Part shown: positions 1 to 6,301 of the stretch, piece by piece | Position numbering within the stretch: position 1 is the stretch's first letter | Layout: each line of letters begins with the position of its first letter | The notes under the pieces: generated by a model | What the model was told of the DNA's origin: nothing | The model's database searches: none | Seen by the model: the letters and a program-made list of their open reading frames with translations, nothing else | Assembly: GCF_000411975.1 (NCBI RefSeq) | Contig: NZ_ASXG01000083.1 | Span: forward strand, 1-64,000 | Source: Amycolatopsis orientalis DSM 43388 | GTDB lineage: Bacteria; Actinomycetota; Actinomycetes; Mycobacteriales; Pseudonocardiaceae | DNA length: 64,000 bases | Reading direction: 5' to 3' | Translations under genes and position numbers: made by a program

Positions 1-81
1 CCGCAGCAGCGGCCTGAGAAACAGTCAGCTCCGGTGTCAACCGAAGCCTGGGCAGACCCCACCCTCACCCCAGCCGCCTAA
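1..81 (+). CDS. Possible 3' end of an upstream gene (partial)
   Basis: Frame 1 is open from the window edge to a TAA at 79-81 and gives 26 residues ending in TLTPAA. The tail is too short to recognise. Its Ala/Pro/Thr composition would fit the C-terminus of an actinobacterial protein, and the hairpin at 144-170 could end its transcript. The remaining bases up to 225 hold that hairpin and two copies of CAACCGAGACA (94-104, 119-129), with no other gene visible. Confidence 0.3.
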   Translation, partial: PQQRPEKQSAPVSTEAWADPTLTPAA

Positions 82-143
82 CATGAGACACAACAACCGA
101 GACAACCCTGCGACAGATCAACCGAGACACAACAGGGAATCAG

Positions 144-170
144 GGTCCGTGAAGGTGGCCCTCACGGACC
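144..170. repeat. Intergenic hairpin, palindrome family
   Basis: Perfect 9-bp arms GGTCCGTGA (144-152) and TCACGGACC (162-170) around a 9-nt loop. The element lies just downstream of the minus-strand dehydrogenase gene and after the partial plus-strand tail. It could act as a bidirectional terminator. The TCCGTGAAGG arm resembles the palindromes at 42599 and 34409. Confidence 0.55.
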
Positions 171-225
171 ATCGGCGGGGGGCGAGGGAGGCTTCAGCCG
201 GGTAGGTCCTTGCCGCCGAGGGAAG

Positions 226-1743
226 TCAGGTCAGGTCCGCTGGGCGGGTGCCGGTGGAGGTTAGGGGCAAGCCCAGGGCTACGCGTTCGGTCAGCCAACT
301 GGCCGGGCGGTAGCGCGGATCGCCGGTGGCTCGGTGCAGGCCGTTCAGGATGCGGAGGGCTTTTTCCGGTCCGATCAGGTCGCCCCATTCCAGGGGGCCT
401 CGGGGGTAGCCCAGGCCTAGGCGGACTGCGGTGTCGATGTCGGCGGGGGCGGCGAGGCCTTGGTCGGCGATGTAGCAAGCCGTGTTGATGATCGAGGCCA
501 GCAGGCGTTGGGCGATGGGGGCGGCACCGTCGCGGACGACCGTTACCGGGGTTCCGGTGGCGGCCAGGGCACCCCAGGCGGCGCGGCCGTAGTGCGGGTC
601 CAGTCCTGGGTGGACGGACATCGTGAAGCGTGATTCGTAGCCCAACGCATCGACGCCGACGACGCGTGCGGCGGGCAGTTCCAGTTGTCGCGCAGCTTCC
701 ACAGTGGACTCTCCGCGCAGGGTCACCAGAAGAACGGTGTCGGGGTAGGCGTCTGGGACTACGTCGATGCCTGCCGCGGAGAGGAGGCGGCCCAGGCGTT
801 CGTCGGCGGCGTAGACCGGCATGGTCGGGGCGGGCGGGGCGCTGGGCTCGGGAGGGAGTTCTTGCTTTCCGTCGACATAGCGGTAGAAGCCTTCGCCGGT
901 TTTGCGGCCGAAGAGACCGGCGGCGACGCGGGGGCGGGTGAGCCACGACGGCCGCAGGCGCGGCTCGCTGTGGAAACCGCTCCAGATGCTTTCCAAGACC
1001 GCGTGCGAGACGTCCAAACCGGTCAGGTCCAGCAGTTCGAACGGGCCTAGTTTGAGGCCGAGGACGTCGCGGGCGATGCGGTCGACTTCGGCGGGCTCGG
1101 CGAGAGACTCGGAAAGGATCTGCAGGGCTTCGGTGTTCAGGCCGCGGCCGGCGTGGTTGACGAGGAACCCGGGGGCGTCCTTCGCCAGCACGGGTTCGTG
1201 GCCCCAGCCGCGGACGAGTTCGAGGGCTTCGCTCGGCAGCCAGTCGGCGGTGCGCGCGCCGGGGACCACCTCGACCAGGCGCATCAGCGGCACTGGGTTG
1301 AAGAAGTGCAGGCCGACCATCCGCGTCGGATCGGTGAGGCCGGCGGCGATTTCGGTGACGGACAGCGAGCTGGTGTTGGTCGCGAAGATCGTGTCCGGTC
1401 CGCAGATCTTTTCCAGTCCGGCGAAGAGGGTCCGCTTCGTTTCGAGGTCTTCGCGGACGGCTTCGATCACCAGATCCACGCCCTCGGCGGGAGCGAGCGG
1501 GCCGTCGACCGGGACGAGGCGTTCCTTCGCCGCGCGGCCGGCCTCCTCGGTCAGCTTCTCCTTGGCGACCAGCCGGTCGACCATCGCGCTGACGTGGTCG
1601 ATCGCCGCGGTGACCGCTTCCGGCTGCACGTCCGCGAGTTCCACGGTGACGCCGCCGGTCGCGGCGAGCTGGACGATGCCTCGTCCCATCACCCCGGTGC
1701 CGATCACCCGGATCCTGTCGACCCGCCCGGCCCATCCCGTCAC
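226..1743 (-). CDS. 3-hydroxyacyl-CoA dehydrogenase
   Basis: This is an NAD-dependent 3-hydroxyacyl-CoA dehydrogenase of about 505 aa, oxidising 3-hydroxyacyl-CoA to 3-ketoacyl-CoA in fatty-acid or aromatic-acid beta-oxidation. The N-terminus has the Rossmann motif GTGVMGRG, followed by the substrate-loop region (ATNTSSLSV and GLHFFNPVPLM). Two C-terminal 3HCDH domains follow. The two-domain length resembles PaaH/FadB2-type single-function enzymes rather than fused FadB, but the physiological substrate cannot be read from sequence. I chose the GTG at 1743 because AAAGGTGG sits about 6 nt upstream; an upstream GTG at 1761 would overlap that Shine-Dalgarno sequence. The gene follows a TetR gene in the same orientation with a 46-bp gap, so the two probably form an operon. 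Confidence 0.9.
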   Translation of the reverse strand: MTGWAGRVDRIRVIGTGVMGRGIVQLAATGGVTVELADVQPEAVTAAIDHVSAMVDRLVAKEKLTEEAGRAAKERLVPVDGPLAPAEGVDLVIEAVREDLETKRTLFAGLEKICGPDTIFATNTSSLSVTEIAAGLTDPTRMVGLHFFNPVPLMRLVEVVPGARTADWLPSEALELVRGWGHEPVLAKDAPGFLVNHAGRGLNTEALQILSESLAEPAEVDRIARDVLGLKLGPFELLDLTGLDVSHAVLESIWSGFHSEPRLRPSWLTRPRVAAGLFGRKTGEGFYRYVDGKQELPPEPSAPPAPTMPVYAADERLGRLLSAAGIDVVPDAYPDTVLLVTLRGESTVEAARQLELPAARVVGVDALGYESRFTMSVHPGLDPHYGRAAWGALAATGTPVTVVRDGAAPIAQRLLASIINTACYIADQGLAAPADIDTAVRLGLGYPRGPLEWGDLIGPEKALRILNGLHRATGDPRYRPASWLTERVALGLPLTSTGTRPADLT

Positions 1744-1789
1744 GTCGAACCCACCTTTCACTCTGGCGCCACGGCGAACTTACCCCGGA

Positions 1790-2470
1790 CTACAGCCCGA
1801 CGAAGTCCGCCATCTGCCCGACGAGGTGCTCGAAGTACGCGTCCGCCGGATCGACGCTGCCGACGTACTGGCCGAACAGCTCGAAGCTGAGCGCGCCGAA
1901 CAGCTGGGTCCAGGCGGCGATCGCACGCATCACGACCTCGGCCGGCGCGTCGATCTCGAGGATCTTGGCTAGCTGGCCGGCCTGTGCGCGCAGCTCGTCC
2001 GACATCGGCGCGGTGACCGCCGGCTCGTGCGGATGTGCGTCGCGCAGCACCGCGACCAGCGCGAAGGCCACTCGCCCGGCGGGGCCGACGGTGTCCTGCG
2101 GAGCTTGGTAACCGGGGATCGGCGAGCCGTAGATGAGCGCGTATTCGTGCGGGTTCGCGCGGGCCCATTCGCGGGTCGCGCGCCAGATGGCTCGCCACCG
2201 TTCGCGCGGGTCGGCGGTGTGCGGATCGGCTCGTTCGGCGGCCTCGCCGATCGCGTTGTACGCGTCGACGATCAGCGCGGTGAGCAGGTGATCGCGGCTC
2301 GGGAAGTACCGGTACAGCGCCGACGACACCATCCCCAGCTCCCGGGCGACCGCGCGCAGGGAAAGCCCGTGCGCGCCGACCTCGGCCAGCTGGCGGCGGG
2401 CTTCGTCCTTGATCTCCCGGGTCAGCTCGGCGCGGACCCGCTCGCGGGCGGTTCGGGGGGCGGCAGTCAT
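1790..2470 (-). CDS. TetR-family transcriptional regulator
   Basis: A regulator of about 226 aa. The N-terminal helix-turn-helix spans roughly residues 10-60 (GLSLRAVARELGMVSSALYRYFPSRDHLL). The C-terminal ligand-binding region resembles the WHG-type TetR_C domain. The ATG at 2470 is preferred over a longer ORF start at 2551, because the extension would run through the putative operator. The gene is divergent from the oxidoreductase at 2596 and leads into the dehydrogenase at 226. Two near-identical palindromes in the divergent promoter region (2510-2524 and 2563-2577) are the likely binding sites, so it probably represses itself and the oxidoreductase. The ligand is unknown; an acyl-CoA would fit the context. 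Confidence 0.88.
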   Translation of the reverse strand: MTAAPRTARERVRAELTREIKDEARRQLAEVGAHGLSLRAVARELGMVSSALYRYFPSRDHLLTALIVDAYNAIGEAAERADPHTADPRERWRAIWRATREWARANPHEYALIYGSPIPGYQAPQDTVGPAGRVAFALVAVLRDAHPHEPAVTAPMSDELRAQAGQLAKILEIDAPAEVVMRAIAAWTQLFGALSFELFGQYVGSVDPADAYFEHLVGQMADFVGL

Positions 2471-2509
2471 GCGCTCAGTGTGCCTGGGAAGAGAGCGCTG
2501 CGCAAAACC

Positions 2510-2577
2510 GAGAGCACTGCTCTTGACTCGAGACAGGCTGCGGGTGTTCACTGTTCACAACAGAGAGCACCGCTCTC
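2510..2577. promoter_or_regulatory. Paired palindromic operator for the TetR regulator
   Basis: GAGAGCACTGCTCTT (2510-2524) and GAGAGCACCGCTCTC (2563-2577) are 13-15 bp palindromes in the 125-bp region between the TetR start (2470) and the oxidoreductase start (2596). Two matching dyads in a divergent promoter region are the usual layout for TetR self-regulation. Binding is inferred. Confidence 0.7.
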
Positions 2578-2595
2578 GGAACTGAGGAGGATCCC

Positions 2596-3042
2596 ATGGC
2601 CAGCACTCGTTACCTCGAACCGGGCAAGGCGACGGCGGCGTTCAACGGCTGCGTCCGCTGGCTCACCAAGCGCGGCCTCAGCGTGTGGGGCAGCCGGGTG
2701 CTGGGCGTCCGCGGCCGCAAGTCCGGCGAGCTGCGCGAGGTGCCGGTGAACCTGCTGCCGTTCGAGGGCAAGCAGTACCTGGTGGCCGCGCGCGGCGAGA
2801 CCCAGTGGGTGCGGAACCTGCGTGCGGCGGGCGAAGGGCAGCTGACGGTCGGACGCCGCACCGAGACGTTCACCTACCGCGAGCTGCCGGACGAGGAGAA
2901 GCCCGCCATCCTGCGCTCGTACCTCAAGCGCTGGGCGTTCGAGGTCGGCACGTTCTTCGAGGGCGTCGACGCGAAGGCCCCGGAGGAGAAGCTGCTGGAG
3001 ATCGCGCCGGGCTACCCGGTGTTCGAGGTCTTCCCCCGGTGA
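2596..3042 (+). CDS. Nitroreductase-family deazaflavin-dependent oxidoreductase (DUF385/Ddn-like)
   Basis: A 148-aa protein of the Ddn/DUF385 split beta-barrel family, whose members use cofactor F420 in mycobacteria and other actinomycetes. Visible features are the VLGVRGRKSGELREVPVNLLPFEGKQYLVAARGETQWVRNLR core and the C-terminal PVFEV. An AGGAGG Shine-Dalgarno sequence precedes the ATG by about 6 nt. The gene is divergent from the TetR gene and follows its two operators, so it is a likely target. It converges on a small membrane-protein gene, with the two stops 1 nt apart. Its substrate is unknown; F420 rather than FMN is inferred from the family. Confidence 0.85.
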   Translation: MASTRYLEPGKATAAFNGCVRWLTKRGLSVWGSRVLGVRGRKSGELREVPVNLLPFEGKQYLVAARGETQWVRNLRAAGEGQLTVGRRTETFTYRELPDEEKPAILRSYLKRWAFEVGTFFEGVDAKAPEEKLLEIAPGYPVFEVFPR

Positions 3043-3043
3043 A

Positions 3044-3238
3044 TCAGCGTGTGCGGCCGCGGAACGTGGTGGCCGCGACGAGAACCACGCCGACCAGGAA
3101 CGCGACCAGCCCGATCAGGAACCAGAGCTTTTGGCCGGTCATGAAACTGCCGGTCAGCACGCCGGCGCCCTGCAGCACCCACACCGCGCCGACGAGCACC
3201 AGCACCACCCCGCACGCCAGCGTGATCCACCGCTTCAC
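3044..3238 (-). CDS. Small two-TM membrane protein, hypothetical
   Basis: About 64 aa with two hydrophobic segments (ITLACGVVLVLVGAVWVL and LWFLIGLVAFLVGVVLVAA) and a basic C-terminus. The longest ORF starts at 3283, but its first codons lie inside the hairpin at 3255-3295. GAGGAG ends 6 nt before a GTG at 3238, so that start is preferred. No family is recognised. It lies downstream of the DUF5666-like gene with a terminator-like hairpin between. Confidence 0.65.
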   Translation of the reverse strand: MKRWITLACGVVLVLVGAVWVLQGAGVLTGSFMTGQKLWFLIGLVAFLVGVVLVAATTFRGRTR

Positions 3239-3254
3239 GACCATCTCCTCGCTC

Positions 3255-3295
3255 GGGAAGGGAACCTCGAGGAAGTCTCTCAAGGTTCCCTTCCC
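3255..3295 (-). terminator. Hairpin terminator, palindrome family
   Basis: Perfect 13-bp arms at 3255-3267 and 3283-3295 (GGGAAGGGAACCT and its complement) around a 15-nt loop. It lies directly downstream of the minus-strand DUF5666-like gene. The GGGAAGGG...CCTTCCC outline resembles the longer palindromes at 34409 and 42599. Confidence 0.65.
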
Positions 3296-3301
3296 CGCGC
3301 G

Positions 3302-3871
3302 CTACCCGCGGCGGCGAGGCTGTCCGTTGCCGAACTGCTGTGCTTCGCCGAGCGAGGTCGCGGTGGCCGTGGTGCCCTGGACCTTCGCGACCACGGTGAC
3401 GTTGTCGCCGGACTTCGGGGAGCCGGTCTTCTGCGTGGACGAATCCAGCGTGTAGGTCTGCTTGTAGCCGTCCTTGCTGGTCAGGGTCACCGAGGTGGCG
3501 CTGAGTTCGGTGATCGTCCCGGTCTGCAGGCGTTCGGTCACGTACCCGCCGGCCGGATCCGCCACCACGAAATCGCCGTGCAGCGCTTCCCGCAGCGCGG
3601 CCATTCCGCCCATCCCGCCCCGGCCGGCGAAACCGCCCTGCCCGCCGGGTCCGCCCGGTCCGCCGAATCCGCCCGGACCCTGCTGCGCGGTCGCGTCGCC
3701 GCCGCTGGTGCCGGCCCAGATCGCCAGTCCGCCGCCCACCGCGATCACCACGGCGACGCCCGCCGCGATCGCGGTTTTCCGTCCCGACCACGCCTTCCCC
3801 GGGCCGCTGCCGCCGGATGCGGGAGCAGGCTGCTCTCCCCAGGTCGCGCCCTGTGCTGGATCGGTCGTCAT
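3302..3871 (-). CDS. Membrane-anchored Gly-rich protein with DUF5666-like domain
   Basis: A 189-aa protein. The N-terminus is cytoplasmic and Pro/Gly rich, followed by one membrane segment (KTAIAAGVAVVIAVGGGLAIWAG). Next come a glycine-rich linker of GPGG/GGPGG units, then a small beta-rich domain (GTITELSATSVTLTSKDGY...VTVVAKV) like the DUF5666 fold. The ATG at 3871 follows GGAGGAG; the ORF extends upstream but that part would cover the promoter. It is divergent from the response regulator at 4042. CTGTG elements at 3923, 3934 and 3956, which are CACAG read on its own strand, stand in front of it. Extracytoplasmic placement of the C-terminal domain is inferred. Confidence 0.75.
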   Translation of the reverse strand: MTTDPAQGATWGEQPAPASGGSGPGKAWSGRKTAIAAGVAVVIAVGGGLAIWAGTSGGDATAQQGPGGFGGPGGPGGQGGFAGRGGMGGMAALREALHGDFVVADPAGGYVTERLQTGTITELSATSVTLTSKDGYKQTYTLDSSTQKTGSPKSGDNVTVVAKVQGTTATATSLGEAQQFGNGQPRRRG

Positions 3872-3922
3872 GGTCTCCTCCGGAACGTTCGAGCTTGTCC
3901 TTCCCGAGCGTCGGGGCGGCCG

Positions 3923-4008
3923 CTGTGCGGAAGCTGTGCCGGACGTGGGGGACACCTGTGCACCTCGGCCGGGGAGCGCTGCACAGGAAACACACAGCCA
4001 GGGCACAG
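3923..4008. promoter_or_regulatory. Back-to-back CACAG direct-repeat arrays
   Basis: On the plus strand CACAG starts at 3982, 3993 and 4004, exactly 11 bp apart, facing the response-regulator gene. On the minus strand the same word (CTGTG on plus) occupies 3923-3927, 3934-3938 and 3956-3960, also on an 11-bp grid, facing the DUF5666-like gene. Direct repeats with 11-bp periodicity are typical of binding sites for OmpR/PhoB-family dimers. Autoregulation by the protein encoded at 4042 is inferred. Confidence 0.65.
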
Positions 4009-4041
4009 CTCGACCTGAAGACGGGGCCCGAAGATGGCACC

Positions 4042-4794
4042 ATGAGCAGTGTGAACGCCGCTTCTGCCGGCCGGGGCAAGGCCGAACTGCGGCGCGCGGA
4101 CGGCAGCCCGGTCCGCGTGCTGGTCGTCGACGACGAGTCGACGCTGGCCGAACTCGTGTCCATGGCCCTGCGGATGGAGGGCTGGGAGGTGCGCAGCGCG
4201 GGCACCGGCGCCGAGGCGGTGCGCATCGGCCGCGATTTCCGGCCGGACGCCGTGGTGCTCGACGTGATGCTGCCCGATTTCGACGGCCTCGAGGTGTTGC
4301 GCCGGATGCGCGCCGAAACGCCGTATCTGCCGGTTCTTTTCCTCACCGCGAAAGACGCGGTGGAGGACCGGATCGCCGGGCTCACCGCGGGCGGCGACGA
4401 CTACGTGACCAAACCGTTCAGCCTGGAAGAAGTGGCGCTGCGGTTGCGCGCGCTGCTGCGCCGGGCCGGCGGCGTGTCCGGGGCGACCGGATCGCAGCTG
4501 GTGGTCGGCGATCTGACGCTCGACGAGGACAGCCGCGAGGTGCACCGCGGCGGCGACCTGGTGCCGCTCACCGCGACCGAGTTCGAACTGCTGCGGTACC
4601 TGATGCGCAATCCGCGCCGGGTGCTGTCGAAGGCGCAGATCCTCGACCGCGTGTGGAGCTACGATTTCGGCGGCCAGGCCAATATCGTCGAGCTGTACAT
4701 TTCCTACCTCCGCAAGAAAATCGACGCCGATCGGGAACCGATGATCCACACCATGCGCGGCGCCGGGTATGTCCTCAAACCTGCCGCGGGCTGA
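4042..4794 (+). CDS. OmpR/PhoB-family response regulator
   Basis: A 250-aa regulator. The receiver domain starts at about residue 30 (VRVLVVDDE), with the phosphoacceptor Asp near residue 74 (VVLDVMLPDFDG) and the conserved Lys near 124 (VTKPFS). The C-terminal winged helix includes TATEFELLRYLMRNPRRVLSKAQILDRVW and the recognition segment NIVELYISYLRKK. The ATG at 4042 lies 34 nt after the CACAG array; the longer ORF would run through that array. The kinase gene overlaps its 3' end by 26 nt, so the two are translationally coupled. The pair resembles the TrcR/TcrA-type systems of actinomycetes, but the stimulus is unknown. Confidence 0.9.
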   Translation: MSSVNAASAGRGKAELRRADGSPVRVLVVDDESTLAELVSMALRMEGWEVRSAGTGAEAVRIGRDFRPDAVVLDVMLPDFDGLEVLRRMRAETPYLPVLFLTAKDAVEDRIAGLTAGGDDYVTKPFSLEEVALRLRALLRRAGGVSGATGSQLVVGDLTLDEDSREVHRGGDLVPLTATEFELLRYLMRNPRRVLSKAQILDRVWSYDFGGQANIVELYISYLRKKIDADREPMIHTMRGAGYVLKPAAG

Positions 4795-6256
4795 CCGCCG
4801 TCGTCCGTGGTCCCTGCGCCGCCGGCTGATCGTGCAGCTGGCGGCGCTGCTCGCGCTGGTCTGCCTGGTGGTCGGCGTGGTCACCGAATTCGCGTTGAAC
4901 AGCTTTCTCGTCGGACAGCTCGATGGGCAGCTGGCGGCGGCTAGCGATCGCGGGTTCCGCCACGGCGTTCCGCGGCCGCCCATCACCGGTACCGGGAAAC
5001 TGCCGCCGGACCCGCTGCGCGTGCTCGGCCAGCCCGAGGGGACGCTCAGCCTGGTCGTGCACGACGGAACGGTCAACGGACAGGTGATCGGCCCGCTCGG
5101 TCTCGTTCCGCTGACGCCGGAACAAGACCGGCTCCTGCTCGTGCTCGCGCCGAACGGCCAGCGCCGCACGGTCGATCTTCCCGGGAATCTCGGCAAGTAC
5201 CGGGTGGTCGCGACGTATTCGCCGCGCGGCGAATTCACCGTGATCGGGCTGCCGATGGACCGGGTCACGGAAACGTTGTGGCGGCTGGGATTCATCTTCG
5301 GCGGCGTGGCGCTCGGCGGCATTCTCGTCGCCGGATTCGCCGGTGCGGTCACGATCCGGCGCACGATGGCCCCGCTGGACCGGCTCGCCGCCACCGCTTC
5401 CCGGGTGTCCGAGCTGCCGTTGGACCGCGGCGAGGTCGCGCTGTCCGAGCGAGTGCCCGAAGTGGACACTGACCCGCGCACCGAGGTCGGCAAGGTCGGC
5501 TCGGCGATCAACCGGATGCTCGGCCACATCGCCGAGGCGCTCAACGCCCGGCACGCCAGTGAAAGCCGGGTCCGGCAGTTCGTCGCGGACGCCAGCCACG
5601 AGCTGCGCACGCCGCTCGCCGCGATCCGCGGGTACGCCGAACTGACCCGGCGCGGCAGCGAACAGGTGCCGCCGGACATCGCGTTCGCGATGAGCCGGGT
5701 GGAGTCCGAATCGGCGCGGATGACGACGCTGGTGGAAGATCTGCTGCTGCTCGCCCGGCTCGACTCCGGACGTCCGGTGGTGCACGAGCCGGTCGATTTG
5801 TCCCGCCTGGTCGCGGATGCGGTCGCCGATTCGCACGTCGCCGGTCCGGACCACAAGTGGCTGCTGGAGCTCCCCGGCGAACCGATCGCGGTGCTGGGCG
5901 ATTCCGGGCAACTGCACCAGGTGGTGCTGAACCTCCTCGGCAACGCCCGGACGCACACTCCCGCGGGCACCACGGTGACCACCGCACTGTCCACTCGCGA
6001 CGGATGGGTGACTTTGTCCGTTGTGGACGATGGGCCGGGAATTCCGCAGGACATCCTGCCCGAGGTGTTCGAGCGGTTCGCCCGCGGCGACAATTCCCGT
6101 TCGCGGGCTGCCGGGAGCACCGGACTGGGCCTGGCGATTGTCGCCGCGGTGGTGGCCGCGCATTCCGGACGGGTGATGGTCACCAGCGCTCCGGGACGAA
6201 CGGAATTCGTGGCTTCGTTCCCGCAATTGCGTGACGGTGGCAACACTCCTTCGTGA
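4769..6256 (+). CDS. Sensor histidine kinase
   Basis: A 495-aa kinase. A first membrane segment lies at about 15-45 (LIVQLAALLALVCLVVGVV), followed by an extracytoplasmic sensor region of about 120 residues. A second membrane segment (FIFGGVALGGILVAGFAG) leads into HAMP. The HisKA box FVADASHELRTPLAAIRGYAE has its phospho-His near residue 277. The HATPase domain has the N box LNLLGNARTHT and the G boxes DDGPGIP and GSTGLGLAIV. It overlaps the response regulator and is its evident partner. The sensor region has no motif that I recognise. Confidence 0.9.
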   Translation: MSSNLPRADRRRPWSLRRRLIVQLAALLALVCLVVGVVTEFALNSFLVGQLDGQLAAASDRGFRHGVPRPPITGTGKLPPDPLRVLGQPEGTLSLVVHDGTVNGQVIGPLGLVPLTPEQDRLLLVLAPNGQRRTVDLPGNLGKYRVVATYSPRGEFTVIGLPMDRVTETLWRLGFIFGGVALGGILVAGFAGAVTIRRTMAPLDRLAATASRVSELPLDRGEVALSERVPEVDTDPRTEVGKVGSAINRMLGHIAEALNARHASESRVRQFVADASHELRTPLAAIRGYAELTRRGSEQVPPDIAFAMSRVESESARMTTLVEDLLLLARLDSGRPVVHEPVDLSRLVADAVADSHVAGPDHKWLLELPGEPIAVLGDSGQLHQVVLNLLGNARTHTPAGTTVTTALSTRDGWVTLSVVDDGPGIPQDILPEVFERFARGDNSRSRAAGSTGLGLAIVAAVVAAHSGRVMVTSAPGRTEFVASFPQLRDGGNTPS

Positions 6257-6262
6257 GGAATT

Positions 6263-6278
6263 CACAGCCCGCGCACAG
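6263..6278 (+). promoter_or_regulatory. CACAG direct repeat before the glycosyltransferase
   Basis: CACAGCCCG occurs at 6263 and 6274, 11 bp apart, in the 45-bp gap between the kinase stop and the glycosyltransferase start. It matches the arrays at 3923-4008 in word, spacing and orientation to the downstream gene. It could be an operator giving the glycosyltransferase its own promoter within the locus. Confidence 0.55.
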
Positions 6279-6301
6279 CCCGGGCCGTGAGAATGGCGGG
6301 C

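Noticed and set aside
3044..3283. 79-aa version of the small two-TM protein
   Set aside because: Its first codons lie inside a terminator hairpin; a GTG 6 nt after GAGGAG fits better.
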